This document shows positions 48,848 to 56,404 of a stretch of DNA of 64,000 nucleotides, piece after piece. Both the position numbers and the translations under genes were made by a program. The DNA comes from a virus. Position 1 is the stretch's first letter. Each line of letters opens with the position of its first letter. The notes beneath the pieces are model-generated. The model saw only the letters and a program-made list of their open reading frames with translations. It had not been told where the DNA came from and searched no databases. Location of the stretch: positions 33,386 through 97,385 of the IMG/VR virus record IMGVR_UViG_3300034101_003081; one strand, 5' to 3'.

Positions 48848-49123
48848 ATTTTTTTTGGGCACCTCGATGTAGCCAACCCTGAACCTTCGCGTGTCGTTGT
48901 CGACCCGCATCCAGCCGAAAAGTTCCTCGATCACCTCGTCCTTCTGCCAGGGAAGGAGAGTGAACGGCTTTCCGGCGAACTGACCCTTGGAGTGGATCAG
49001 AAAGTTCTCGAAGAAGCCGACAGCGTGGGCTGCCTTGGCCTCGTCGAAGTAGTAATCGTGTCCGAGACTAAGCGCCTCGGCTTTTGATATACGCTTCCAG
49101 CGGGTCTTCTTGGGCAGCGGCAT
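48821..49123 (-). CDS. terL: Large terminase subunit, N-terminal reading frame
   Basis: 100 residues, ATG at 49123, overlapping the end of terS. It starts MPLPKKTRWKRISKAEALSL and contains PFTLLPWQKDEVIEELFGW, the normal terminase N-terminus. It reads to VGYIEVPKKNG, where Walker A should continue KST, then runs into eight extra codons (ALAPTAW, stop TAG 48821). Same frame as the main body, so the lesion is an in-frame insertion, not a shift. Confidence 0.8.
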   Translation of the reverse strand: MPLPKKTRWKRISKAEALSLGHDYYFDEAKAAHAVGFFENFLIHSKGQFAGKPFTLLPWQKDEVIEELFGWMRVDNDTRRFRVGYIEVPKKNGALAPTAW

Positions 49124-49532
49124 TCGATACCTTCATGGTCGACCGGGCGGCGGCAGTCATGCCGAACTGTTGCTCGATTCGCATCAGTTCCCCCGGCAGG
49201 CTCTTGAACAACGACCCCTCCGCTGTCAGTTGGCTGTACCCAGTCTGAGTCAACTGGGTCATGCCATTCTCTTGGACGTGCTTCACGACATGGAGCCACT
49301 GCTCGTGCATGAGGCAGTACCGCTCGATGACGCTCCGGTCGGCCTGGGTGAAGACGCCCATGCTCGACAAGAGCGGAACGATCTCGTTCCACATGTCGAG
49401 GGCCGGGCCGCCGAGTCGGGCCGGGGGAGACGTGTCCGCCGGAGGCGGCTTCGGCTCGTCAGTGTTGATCGGTCGCTGGCCCGGATTGCCCCGGATGACC
49501 TTCAAATTGGTGGGAGTTGGTGGACGTCCCAT
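49068..49532 (-). CDS. terS: Small terminase subunit (P27-like)
   Basis: 154 residues; the ATG at 49532 (MGRPPTPTNLKVIRGNPGQR) is preferred over the longer frame to 49709, which lacks an RBS and reads through basic, low-similarity sequence. The opening GRPPxPxxLKxLxGNPG is the family signature, followed by helices LDMWNEIVPLLSSMG and MHEQWLHVVKHVQENG. It recognises packaging sites for TerL. The tandem repeats at 49771-50088 lie directly upstream and are candidate binding sites. Confidence 0.85.
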   Translation of the reverse strand: MGRPPTPTNLKVIRGNPGQRPINTDEPKPPPADTSPPARLGGPALDMWNEIVPLLSSMGVFTQADRSVIERYCLMHEQWLHVVKHVQENGMTQLTQTGYSQLTAEGSLFKSLPGELMRIEQQFGMTAAARSTMKVSNAAAQEDPLEAYIKSRGA

Positions 49533-49770
49533 GATGCCGACTACTTTTTTCGGCGGCTCCTCGGTCTTCCAGGGTGGCCGACGGAAATATGCGTTTTCTC
49601 GGGCAAAAAGCCCCCTCGAAAAGTTTCGCAGCCGCTCACGGAAGGGCGCAGGCTGGGTCTTGGCCTCATTTTCAATTTCGGCCAAGACACTCCCCCGGAG
49701 TGGGCACAATCAAGACTCGCACAGAAGCCAAGTCCAGTAAAGTAAAAATCTTCTCTGGATTTTTTGGCAG

Positions 49771-49854
49771 GCATGAGCATGAGCATGAGCATGAGCATGA
49801 GCATGAGCATGAGCATGAGCATGAGCATGAGCATGAGCATGGGCATGAGCATGG
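49771..49854 (+). repeat. Hexamer tandem repeat (GCATGA)n
   Basis: Eleven perfect GCATGA units followed by three with single changes (GCATGG/GCATGA/GCATGG). All three frames stay open on both strands, so ORFs here are artefacts. Lies upstream of terS. Confidence 0.9.
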
Positions 49855-49864
49855 GCCGGGCAGG

Positions 49865-50056
49865 CATGGGCTTGGCCTGGCATGGGCTTGGCCTGGCATG
49901 GGCTTGGCCTGGCATGGGCTTGGCCTGGCATGGGCTTGGCCTGGCATGGGCTTGGCCTGGAATGGGCTTGGCCTGGAATGGGCTTGGCCTGGAATGGGCT
50001 TGGCCTGGAATGGGCTTGGCCTGGAATGGGCTTGGCCTGGAATGGGCTTGGCCTGA
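49865..50056 (+). repeat. 16-mer tandem repeat, 12 copies
   Basis: Unit CATGGGCTTGGCCTGG six times, then AATGGGCTTGGCCTGG six times (last base of the final unit changed). The block change at one base suggests two rounds of amplification. Non-coding. Confidence 0.9.
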
Positions 50057-50088
50057 GCATTGGCAGGCCTGAGCATTGGCAGGCCTGA
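50057..50088 (+). repeat. Second 16-mer repeat, 2 copies
   Basis: Unit GCATTGGCAGGCCTGA twice, then a degenerate third copy. Same length as the preceding repeat, different sequence. Confidence 0.8.
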
Positions 50089-50300
50089 GCATTGGGCTGG
50101 GCCTGGCATGATTTCCCCAGCCAGCAGGCCTGGATTTCCCCAGCCAGCCCCGCCTTGCTTTGTGGGAACCCGAGAACCTCTCTTCTCCTGTTCAAGTCTT
50201 TCCCTATATAGGAGGCAAAACGCTATTATCATTCGAGTCTGACTCCCGTTTTTGACCCTTTCCTACTTGGAGACCTCTGCTTTTGGATTGGTAGTTCCAA

Positions 50301-50328
50301 TATTTTCCTATATGGGAACTGGAAAATA
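50301..50328. other. A+T-rich inverted repeat upstream of the tandem repeats
   Basis: TATTTTCC and GGAAAATA form an 8-bp stem with a 12-nt loop, flanked by a wider imperfect inverted repeat (ACTTGGAGACC at ~50268 and its near-complement at ~50331). The segment 50100-50448 is otherwise non-coding. Candidate packaging or replication site; nothing decisive. Confidence 0.4.
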
Positions 50329-50397
50329 GAAGTCCCCAAGTACCAGCCTCGCCTGAGCCCCACATTTGAGATATGAGGGCTGATTTGCTTTCTGGCC

Positions 50398-50416
50398 TCT
50401 GGATAGCCTATCCAGA
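50398..50416. promoter_or_regulatory. Perfect palindromic form of the start-associated motif
   Basis: TCTGGATAG-C-CTATCCAGA, 9-bp arms and 1-nt centre. It contains the core of the motif found before many genes, here as a full dyad. A dimer operator is possible. Confidence 0.5.
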
Positions 50417-50448
50417 CAAACGCCCCTCAGAGAGGCCGCCAGGGGCCT

Positions 50449-50778
50449 CTATTGCAGCCTGGCGTCTGCATGCACCTTCTTGGCATTGCAGCGGGCACAG
50501 AGGCATTGCAGATTCTCCATTGTGTCCAAGCCCCCCAGCCTCTTGGGGACAATGTGATCGCAGTGGGCCTCTTTGCTGTCTGTGCAGACCCTCCCGCAGG
50601 CCCGGCACTGCCAGTTGTCCCTGAGCAGCACCTTCAGCCGGAGGCTCTCCCAGGCCTTGCCTCCATAGCCTCGCTTGGATGCGCTGGGCTTGGTTGGCCT
50701 CTGCCGAGATCGCTTGGGCTGAAAGAAGGAGAATCTCTCTGGGCTCAAGACACAGAGCCTTTGGCAACAAGCCTCCAT
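50449..50778 (-). CDS. HNH endonuclease
   Basis: 109 residues from ATG 50778; the frame extends to 50832. C-terminal CRACGRVCTDSKEAHCDHIV, then MENLQCLCARCNAKK is a treble-clef HNH site with two CxxC pairs and the DH dyad. HNH proteins beside the terminase assist cutting at cos-type ends in many siphoviruses. The region between it and terS holds the tandem repeats. The N-terminal ~35 residues look poorly conserved. Confidence 0.85.
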   Translation of the reverse strand: MEACCQRLCVLSPERFSFFQPKRSRQRPTKPSASKRGYGGKAWESLRLKVLLRDNWQCRACGRVCTDSKEAHCDHIVPKRLGGLDTMENLQCLCARCNAKKVHADARLQ

Positions 50779-52241
50779 CCTGCTCCGCCGCCTGGCCCAG
50801 CCACGCCCTTGAATGCCACAAAAAGCCCCCACTCGCCTCCGCTCAAAGTGGCGCTTAGGCTCGACTCCCAGAAGGAGTTTTGAGCCACTTCGATAACAGA
50901 GGAACTAGCCCCAGCATTCACAATGTGCCGCTCGTCTCCGTGTTCGGTGTGCCACGGCTCAGGGAGATTAACCACTCGCGTAACCCCGCCTGGGACGCCA
51001 GTGAGCATCCTATATTTGGACGAACCACTTAGGAATCCGGCGTTGCTGTTGAAGTAAGCATCGAAGCCGTCTTCGTATGCGTGATGTGAAACTCCCTTTC
51101 CTGGCTCTGACCCTACCCAGCCCTCGCCCATCAAGACCCATTGCGGCTGCGCCGGCGCGCCAGCAGCAGTCTTCGCAACAAAAAAGCCCCACGCTCCACC
51201 CCGCAGCGTCGCCAGTAAGTGCGAGCCTGACCACACGCTCACCCTTGAAGATGAGTTTCCTCTGTTCAGCAAGAGCCTCGTTTTGCCAGTCTCTTCCGCA
51301 GGAAGCCAAACATCTACCGATGAGTCTTCGGGCATGCCGTCGATATACCCATAGTTCGCAAGCACGTACCCGGTCTGAAACAAGTCGTTTACAGTAAATC
51401 CGAATGGATCGGTGTACTTTGCGCCGGCGATCGTCGGCGGCAAGGCTACGCTCGCAGAGGCGATCTCAACTGTTCCAGCAGCCTCGTTTTGGGTGATGGT
51501 GACATTCGCCCCAGCCTTGACGACGGAGTTGACTACCGAGAACGGCGTCGGGAAGTTCTGGATATCCGATACGCTGTGCGTATGCGACGCAGCGGCGACT
51601 CCAGAAACTTCCGATGCGCTGTGCGTATGCGACGCAGCGGCGACTCCAGAAACTTCCGATGCGCTGTGCGTATGCGACGCAGCGGCGACTCCAGAAACTT
51701 CCGATGCGATGTGCGTATGCGACGCAGAGGCGGCAGTCAGGTCGACGACGGACAGAGTCACAGTGCCTGTCTTCCCTTGGACGCTGACGACTCGGCCAAA
51801 TGTCTGAATAGTCGATGTCAGGCCGGAGATGTCTGTTGTCGTCAGCGACACATTGCCGGTCCTTCCGGCCACGCTCTTGACTGGCGCAGCCGCGGCAGCC
51901 GCTGCCGTGAATGAGGCAATCTCTGTTGTGGTGTGCGAATGGACGGCAGGCGAAGCCGTGACGTCCGCTGCACTCAGGACAACCTCACCAGACTGGCCGT
52001 TCACTGACTGGACCGGAGGGTCGAGGCCAATAACAGTGATCCCCCCGCCAGTGGTCGTGATCGTGATGTTTGCCCCTGCGATAAACGGATTTATTCCGGC
52101 AACGCCCAGGATTGACGTGCTGGTTCCGTTGACGATGACGGAAGGGCCTATCCCTGGAGAAAGTCCGACCTGAATCACTCCATCGTTGGCGGGAGTGAGG
52201 GCAACTTGAACCGCGCCTCCTCCGACGACATTTACGCTCAC
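50745..52241 (-). CDS. Tail fibre protein with His-rich collagen-like repeats
   Basis: 498 residues, start at 52241 overlapping the upstream stop. SVNGQSGEVVLSAADV, SVAGRTGNVSLTTTDI and SVQGKTGTVTLSVVDL are three collar-type repeats of fibre proteins. Next, the 15-residue unit ASHTHSASEVSGVAA is repeated (encoded by a 45-bp tandem repeat, 51589-51733). The HxH pairs could bind metal along a trimer axis, as in other fibres. The C-terminal ~250 residues are a unique tip domain (LLLNRGNSSSRVSVWSGSHL). Confidence 0.8.
   Translation of the reverse strand: MSVNVVGGGAVQVALTPANDGVIQVGLSPGIGPSVIVNGTSTSILGVAGINPFIAGANITITTTGGGITVIGLDPPVQSVNGQSGEVVLSAADVTASPAVHSHTTTEIASFTAAAAAAAPVKSVAGRTGNVSLTTTDISGLTSTIQTFGRVVSVQGKTGTVTLSVVDLTAASASHTHIASEVSGVAAASHTHSASEVSGVAAASHTHSASEVSGVAAASHTHSVSDIQNFPTPFSVVNSVVKAGANVTITQNEAAGTVEIASASVALPPTIAGAKYTDPFGFTVNDLFQTGYVLANYGYIDGMPEDSSVDVWLPAEETGKTRLLLNRGNSSSRVSVWSGSHLLATLRGGAWGFFVAKTAAGAPAQPQWVLMGEGWVGSEPGKGVSHHAYEDGFDAYFNSNAGFLSGSSKYRMLTGVPGGVTRVVNLPEPWHTEHGDERHIVNAGASSSVIEVAQNSFWESSLSATLSGGEWGLFVAFKGVAGPGGGAGWRLVAKGSVS
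51589..51733 (-). repeat. 45-bp tandem repeat in the fibre gene
   Basis: Three nearly identical in-frame copies encoding ASHTHSASEVSGVAA, with a fourth diverged copy. Copy number could change without breaking the frame. Confidence 0.85.
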
Positions 52242-52588
52242 GGGCTCCTCGCAACAACAGCGCCAGAGAGAACAGTCCGGGTCACGATCCCAGGCGAGAC
52301 CCAGCGAAAAAACCAGCGGTACGCGACGCCGAGTTCCAGGGCGGCTGTCTGGGCCTCTGTCAGGGAGAGGTTCATCCTTCCGGCGGTGAGGTCAACCGGC
52401 GTCTGCGTGAAAGTCGTCACGTTCTGATATGACACGACGTCTCCGCCAGACACAGACAGAACTTTGATGATCCGAGTCTCGAAGGTGTATCCAGTCAAGT
52501 CTTGGTCGAAGTCCAGAAGCACGTTCAGTTCGTCGCCTTGGACGAACACGAAGTCAAGAGTGTCTGGGAGTTGCGTAAACGTAGGCAC
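52238..52588 (-). CDS. Small baseplate/fibre-associated beta protein
   Basis: 116 residues, ATG at 52588. FVQGDELNVLLDFDQDLTGY, then FETRIIKV and the AYRWFFRWVSPG ending look like an Ig-like or BppU N-terminal domain that joins fibres to the baseplate. Coupled to the fibre gene by a 4-nt overlap. Confidence 0.65.
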   Translation of the reverse strand: MPTFTQLPDTLDFVFVQGDELNVLLDFDQDLTGYTFETRIIKVLSVSGGDVVSYQNVTTFTQTPVDLTAGRMNLSLTEAQTAALELGVAYRWFFRWVSPGIVTRTVLSGAVVARSP

Positions 52589-52672
52589 AGTGCTGTCCCT
52601 CCTTGGACGGCACTGATTTTACGACTCTTCTTGAGGTCACCCGAAGTTCTCGATCTTCTGCCAGCCAAAAAC

Positions 52673-52744
52673 GCACGCCCGAGGAATCGAACCTCGCCAG
52701 TCAGATTTGGAGTCCAACTCGCCAGCCTTGGAACATTGGCGTGC
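52673..52744 (-). tRNA. tRNA-Trp (anticodon CCA)
   Basis: The 7-bp acceptor GCACGCC/GGCGTGC is perfect, the T arm CGAGG-TTCGATT-CCTCG is perfect, and the anticodon loop CTCCAAA has CCA at 52708-52710 on the minus strand. The anticodon stem has two G-U pairs and the D arm is weak. No CCA end is encoded; the discriminator is G at 52672. It lies 2 nt after the pilin-like gene. Confidence 0.8.
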
Positions 52745-52746
52745 AG

Positions 52747-53016
52747 TCACTCTCGCTCCGGCTTTCGCGTCAGGCACGGGCAATCCGGGTGATGGCAGAA
52801 GGTCGCCGGCACCGACGCCGCAGCGGCCGAGATCACCCACAGATGGTCGTCATGTTTCACTGTTTGCAGCAGCCACGTTTTCGGCGGCTCGGCGGGGCCG
52901 CCGCGGCGTGCCGCCGCGTCTCTTGCGGCAAGCACTGCTGGCAAGAGCAGTCCGATCATCGTGGCGATGATTGCCAGGGCTACGAGAGCCTCGACGAGCG
53001 TGTAGGCTTTTCGCAT
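52747..53016 (-). CDS. Type IV pilin-like protein (truncated DUF1559 style)
   Basis: 89 residues; ATG at 53016 (or 53019), both near GGAGGTGA. The N-terminus reads MRKAYTLVEALVALAIIATM, then GLLLPAVLAARDAAARRG. That is the prepilin-type TLVE helix in the planctomycete form with LLPAVxAAR. The residue before the mature Tyr is Ala rather than the usual Gly, so cleavage is uncertain. DUF1559 pseudopilins are ~250-350 residues; here only the helix and a short Cys/His tail (CHHPDCPCL) remain. A pilin in a phage could target surface machinery; purpose unknown. Confidence 0.75.
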   Translation of the reverse strand: MRKAYTLVEALVALAIIATMIGLLLPAVLAARDAAARRGGPAEPPKTWLLQTVKHDDHLWVISAAAASVPATFCHHPDCPCLTRKPERE

Positions 53017-53051
53017 CATTTCACCTCCGGCGGGGGCTGGCGTTAGGTGCA

Positions 53052-53354
53052 TCAGTCAAACCCGCCAGAGCATCCAGAGTCATACGAACTGCCAGCGTTG
53101 TAGCCGCCGTCGCTTTGCTGCCAGCCTGAATCGCTCGCTGGCATGGCCTCTGGAGTCGCCCTGTCGATCTCGGATGTGTTCATCGCGTCCCCGATGAGTC
53201 CACCGGCAATGTTGCCGCCAATAATGCCGCCGACGATCCCGTCATTCATGGCGTAGCCAATCGCAATCGAAGTTGCCAGCCCGTCGTCTGTCGATGTCGG
53301 CTGTTGAACCATCCGCACCGGCTGCGTTTTCTTTTTTTTGAACCATCCAAACAT
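53052..53354 (-). CDS. Glycine-rich small membrane-active protein
   Basis: 100 residues; ATG at 53354 chosen (AGGTGC just upstream). MFGWFKKKKTQP, then a Gly/Ile stretch (GIVGGIIGGNIAGGLIGDAM) that may be a glycine zipper, then a Ser/Asp tail ending CSGGFD. It follows attC-like site S14. Function unknown; a holin-like or toxin-like membrane peptide is possible. Confidence 0.55.
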   Translation of the reverse strand: MFGWFKKKKTQPVRMVQQPTSTDDGLATSIAIGYAMNDGIVGGIIGGNIAGGLIGDAMNTSEIDRATPEAMPASDSGWQQSDGGYNAGSSYDSGCSGGFD

Positions 53355-53364
53355 GAAAGCACCT

Positions 53365-53407
53365 AACCACGCAATGCAGCGGTCGCGGGCCGCTGATCCT
53401 GCGTGTT
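53365..53407 (-). repeat. attC-like site S14
   Basis: 43 nt from AAC to GTT with arms matching the other sites (CGCAATGCAGCGG / CCGCTGATCCTGCG). It is the most distal copy, 3.3 kb from S13. Its right end reads GTTAGGT, the only one matching the GTTRRRY box. Confidence 0.65.
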
Positions 53408-53412
53408 CTGTG

Positions 53413-53667
53413 TCACCCAAGACGGCTCAACATGGCGTCGATGTGGTCGGCCATGAGTTCCATTTCCCTGCAATCGTCGTATGACGCCACCCGCTTTGCC
53501 GCCACACGGAGGGCGTTGGCCCCGCACTGCACTGCCCTCATCTCTTCTGCGGTGAACGACGAAGAATCAACAGGCTCGGAAAACGTAAGCCCGCAGCGAG
53601 GGCACGCGGCCGAAACGAATGGCGGTTCGCCGAGTATTTCATTAGACCGCTCATCAACGTCGCTCAT
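53413..53667 (-). CDS. Zinc-ribbon hypothetical protein
   Basis: 84 residues, start near 53667. VSAACPRCGLTFSEP is a CxxC knuckle with no clear second pair. The helical C-terminal part (CREMELMADHIDAMLSRLG) resembles ends of other accessory genes here. Its stop is 6 nt before S14. Confidence 0.55.
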   Translation of the reverse strand: MSDVDERSNEILGEPPFVSAACPRCGLTFSEPVDSSSFTAEEMRAVQCGANALRVAAKRVASYDDCREMELMADHIDAMLSRLG

Positions 53668-53716
53668 TGAATCACCCTCCCTTTTTCGCGGATGCTGAAT
53701 GTCGCCCCTGCCACAC

Positions 53717-54043
53717 TCACGGGTCGTCGCGCCAGTCGCTCAGGTCGCAAAGCGGAAGGCGAATGCCGTACCCATTCTCTGCCGTCAGGTCTTCCGTCAC
53801 ACCGACGTCCCCGAACCTAGACACCATGACAAGTTTCACGGTGGCGCCAGCCGAAACGGGAATCTCCACTTCTTTCGTGTTGCGGAGGTGCCGCATGACC
53901 ACGTCACGCTTCAGTGTCGCGTACCTGTGCGGCCACGTTTCAGGCCTGTGTGGCATCCAGCCGCGAGACATGGCATGGTCTGCCCCAGCCAGAGCGAAGT
54001 GGTCTCGGTCGCCACCGTACTGCGATGTGGATGAATCACTCAT
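53717..54043 (-). CDS. Hypothetical protein
   Basis: 108 residues, ATG at 54043 with AGGAG 7 nt upstream. HRPETWPHRYATLKRDVVMR, then a beta half (EIPVSAGATVKLVMVSRFGD). No family recognised. Confidence 0.6.
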   Translation of the reverse strand: MSDSSTSQYGGDRDHFALAGADHAMSRGWMPHRPETWPHRYATLKRDVVMRHLRNTKEVEIPVSAGATVKLVMVSRFGDVGVTEDLTAENGYGIRLPLCDLSDWRDDP

Positions 54044-54074
54044 GCAATGCTCCTGATGTGTGTCTTTGCATGCG

Positions 54075-54446
54075 TCAGTCGAAGCCGCCAGAGTCGCAAG
54101 AACCGCTGTCGGCTGGCGGCTCGGGTAGCGGTGCCCAGTGTGTGATGCCAAATGAATCTACGTCGTCATCGTCCATATCGCAGAAACGCCACATGACGCC
54201 GTCGCGCGAAGCCATTTGAGCAAGTCGAATGTTTTCCGGAAAAGCCCTTGTGACAGCCAAGACGGTTGTATCCACTACTGGCAGCCGCTCGCCCACGGGT
54301 ATCCAGCGTCGCGCGTTCATGTCCTCGACCATCTCGTCAAGAAGTTCCCTCGAAATGACGGTCGCAGTGGCACCCTCGGGCCAGTGAACGGTCACGCGGC
54401 CGTCCTTATCGCGAGAGTACTCCACGTTGGGCACAAGGCCGATCAT
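54075..54446 (-). CDS. DUF551-domain protein
   Basis: 123 residues, ATG at 54446 sharing TGATG with the previous stop. The N-terminal half (MIGLVPNVEYSRDKDGRVTV) is separate. C-terminal WIPVGERLPVVDTTVLAVTR, then FGITHWAPLPEPP is the DUF551 pattern with an added Cys/Gly tail (GSCDSGGFD). Function unknown. Part of a TGATG-coupled run of four genes. Confidence 0.75.
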   Translation of the reverse strand: MIGLVPNVEYSRDKDGRVTVHWPEGATATVISRELLDEMVEDMNARRWIPVGERLPVVDTTVLAVTRAFPENIRLAQMASRDGVMWRFCDMDDDDVDSFGITHWAPLPEPPADSGSCDSGGFD

Positions 54447-54733
54447 CACGTCACCTCCGGCGGCTCTTTCGTCCAGACCTTCACGGGCAACTCCCCGATT
54501 CGTTTCGATGCGCCGCCGACCGTGAGGAACGCCCACACGAACAGCGTCGCCAGCCTCGCGGCCTGAAACACTGTCGCGTGCCGGCGAGCAACCATGAAAT
54601 GCGACCACCACAGCCAAGGCGTCGAAAGCACCTTCTTCCACTTCGGCTGTCTGCATAGCCTGACCATCTCGCGTGGCTCGCAATGCAGTCGCTTCCATTC
54701 GGAGTACAGCAACGAGACGTTGGGCTCGCCCAT
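54446..54733 (-). CDS. Small membrane protein ending in PPEV
   Basis: 95 residues, ATG at 54733 (TGATG). Near residue 58 a hydrophobic segment (ARLATLFVWAFLTVGG) may span the membrane. It ends KEPPEVT, encoding a Shine-Dalgarno-like GGAGGTGA that precedes the next TGATG. No family recognised. Confidence 0.6.
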   Translation of the reverse strand: MGEPNVSLLYSEWKRLHCEPREMVRLCRQPKWKKVLSTPWLWWSHFMVARRHATVFQAARLATLFVWAFLTVGGASKRIGELPVKVWTKEPPEVT

Positions 54734-55029
54734 CACTTCACCTCCGGCGGTGCGGGTAGCGGCATCCAATGTCGCGGCATCTCGTCTCCGTACTCGCTCG
54801 TCCAGAGGTTGTGGCCGTCTATCCGGTCCAACGTCGCCACGGTAATCATCCCGCCATTGCCGTCGCATCCGATGCAAGACGGCGTGCCGTTTTTGTCTAG
54901 GAACCGGAGGAACACCAGCACAGATTCGCCCGGCTCCGGCAACGCTTCCTCGACGGGAATCCACCGTCGCGCCCACTTGTGCGGCTTCGGTTCCATGGCG
55001 GCGATCTCCTGGTGCTTGAGGTGGCCCAT
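54733..55029 (-). CDS. DUF551-domain protein
   Basis: 98 residues, ATG at 55029 (TGATG). WIPVEEALPEPGESVLVFLR, then GDEMPRHWMPLPAPPEVK. The final PPEVK encodes GGAGGTGAAG and the stop joins the next start. Function unknown. Confidence 0.75.
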   Translation of the reverse strand: MGHLKHQEIAAMEPKPHKWARRWIPVEEALPEPGESVLVFLRFLDKNGTPSCIGCDGNGGMITVATLDRIDGHNLWTSEYGDEMPRHWMPLPAPPEVK

Positions 55030-55502
55030 CACTTCATCTCCGGGGGTTCTGGCAGTTTCATCCAGTGGGTGATGCCTGGGTAAAGGTCGCTCTCTTGTGA
55101 CTCTCGCCATTCGCCGTTTCTGTATTCGCAGAGAACGTGTCCCTGCCACGGCTTTAGGCATTGGCCGCCGCCGTTCCACACCAATACTTCCTGATCCTCT
55201 TCCGGCAGCCGCTCGCCCACGGGAATCCAACGTCGTTCATTCCGTAGATGCTCGATCTCGTCTGCCGCGTGCGTGACGCAATAGTGCAGCAGCGAAGCCG
55301 AGTCGCCCGCCTGCGGCGACACTGCTGAGAACCCGACGCCGCGAAGCACTGTCACGATGTCCGTGATGTCTTCCCCGGCCCGCATCGTCTCGTCGTAGCC
55401 GCGACGCTCTTTCGCCAGGTCTGCCAGTTCGCACGCTGCTGCAATGGCGTCGTCGCCTCCGTTTCGGATTCGAGCGTCGAGTTCTTTCATGTAGCCGCTC
55501 AT
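55029..55502 (-). CDS. DUF551-domain protein with helical N-terminus
   Basis: 157 residues, start at 55502 overlapping the previous stop. The N-terminal ~90 residues are helical (ACELADLAKERRGYDETMRA). The C-terminal domain is RWIPVGERLPEEDQEVLVW, then GITHWMKLPEPPEMK. The end again codes an SD-like GGAGATGA before TGATG. Confidence 0.75.
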   Translation of the reverse strand: MSGYMKELDARIRNGGDDAIAAACELADLAKERRGYDETMRAGEDITDIVTVLRGVGFSAVSPQAGDSASLLHYCVTHAADEIEHLRNERRWIPVGERLPEEDQEVLVWNGGGQCLKPWQGHVLCEYRNGEWRESQESDLYPGITHWMKLPEPPEMK

Positions 55503-55846
55503 CGAGAAACGTAGATGCTCGCCTTTGGGTACTTCTTGCAGGCCTCAAGATACTCGTGGCACCACTTCACGAATCCGTCAAAAGTTCCCCATCCGTTGCT
55601 GGGGTTAAAAGTCCGGTAGTGGTCTGGCCTGGCCTCCATGTCTGCCAGGCCAGCGGCCAGCGGCTCGACGATCTGCCTGGCCTCATTGATGCCGTGTTCG
55701 TCTGGGCGCCAGAGGCATTCGTAGATTCCAGCCTCCGAAGCCATCTCGTTCAGATTGTGGGTGATGTTGCCCGAGAAAACGACGTGAGACTCTGGATTGT
55801 CGTGACCAACATCGACTGGGAAGTACAGCGAAACATCAAGACTCAT
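55499..55846 (-). CDS. Conserved phage protein (NITHNL/NGWGT family)
   Basis: 115 residues. MSLDVSLYFPV, then SGNITHNLNEMASEAGIYEC, LWRPDEHGINEA, FNPSNGWGTFDGFVKW and CKKYPKASIYVSR form a well-conserved phage family I recognise but cannot name. Function unknown. Confidence 0.7.
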   Translation of the reverse strand: MSLDVSLYFPVDVGHDNPESHVVFSGNITHNLNEMASEAGIYECLWRPDEHGINEARQIVEPLAAGLADMEARPDHYRTFNPSNGWGTFDGFVKWCHEYLEACKKYPKASIYVSR

Positions 55847-56102
55847 AGGCTTGGCCCATCCTGCTCAGCAGCCCCCGCAGTGTCTCTGGCACGGTGCCGA
55901 TGCCTTGCTTCTCGCACAATTCTGTGCAGAACACGATTGCCGCCCACTCTTCGTCGAGCAGCGTTCCGGACTGGTACAGTGGGGTGATCGTCGATCCGTG
56001 TGGCCTTTCTGCCGCTCTCTCTTCAGCCAACCCGCGAGAGAAGCAAAGGCTCCTGCCAAGTACCTGATGCTCGACGACATACGCTGTTGGCTCATTCATC
56101 AT
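55836..56102 (-). CDS. Small protein of the DEExxAI/LLxR family
   Basis: 88 residues, start at 56102 overlapping the previous stop. AYVVEHQVLGRSLCFSRGLA, then ITPLYQSGTLLDEEWAAIVF and TLRGLLSRMG. The ITPLY-LxDEE-LRGLL order links it to the accessory family near 57-62 kb. Role unknown. Confidence 0.6.
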   Translation of the reverse strand: MMNEPTAYVVEHQVLGRSLCFSRGLAEERAAERPHGSTITPLYQSGTLLDEEWAAIVFCTELCEKQGIGTVPETLRGLLSRMGQAYES

Positions 56103-56404
56103 GCCTCCTTCACGAACACGCCCTCCGGCGTGAGATAGCCACGCCGGTCTTTGATCGTCTCGTACGCTGACTCCAGGCTCCCGCGAATAGAGAGCCCAGA
56201 GAGTTGGGCATAGATAATCAGCGTCACCAGAACGTCACCAAGTCCGTCTACTTTCTCTGCGAGGTCGTTCTTGAGAGTAGCATCGGCGAGTTCCCCGAGT
56301 TCCGACATGGTCTTCATCAGTTGGGCCTGCGGCGTGCTGTTCGGCACGATCTTGCGGGCCGCCGCCCAGTCTTCGACAGCGAGAATCAGTTCATCAATAG
56401 TCAT
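56099..56404 (-). CDS. MazG-like nucleotide pyrophosphohydrolase
   Basis: 101 residues. MTIDELILAVEDWAAARKIV, then LMKTMSELGELADATLKND and DGLGDVLVTLIIYAQLSG show the MazG-like ExxE(12-28)ExxD arrangement (E-GEL, D-GDV). Such phage enzymes hydrolyse nucleoside triphosphates, perhaps to blunt stringent signals. Overlaps both neighbours. Confidence 0.8.
   Translation of the reverse strand: MTIDELILAVEDWAAARKIVPNSTPQAQLMKTMSELGELADATLKNDLAEKVDGLGDVLVTLIIYAQLSGLSIRGSLESAYETIKDRRGYLTPEGVFVKEA

Noticed and set aside
48840-48860. A8 run before the insert as a -1 or +1 frameshift rescuing terL
   Set aside because: The body after the insert is in the original frame, and the shifted frames stop soon without terminase sequence.
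49541-50242. Long overlapping ORFs on both strands with MSMSMS, GLAWAWPGMG and QAKPIPG repeats
   Set aside because: They are by-products of the hexamer and 16-mer tandem repeats, which leave all three frames open; no RBS or domain supports them.
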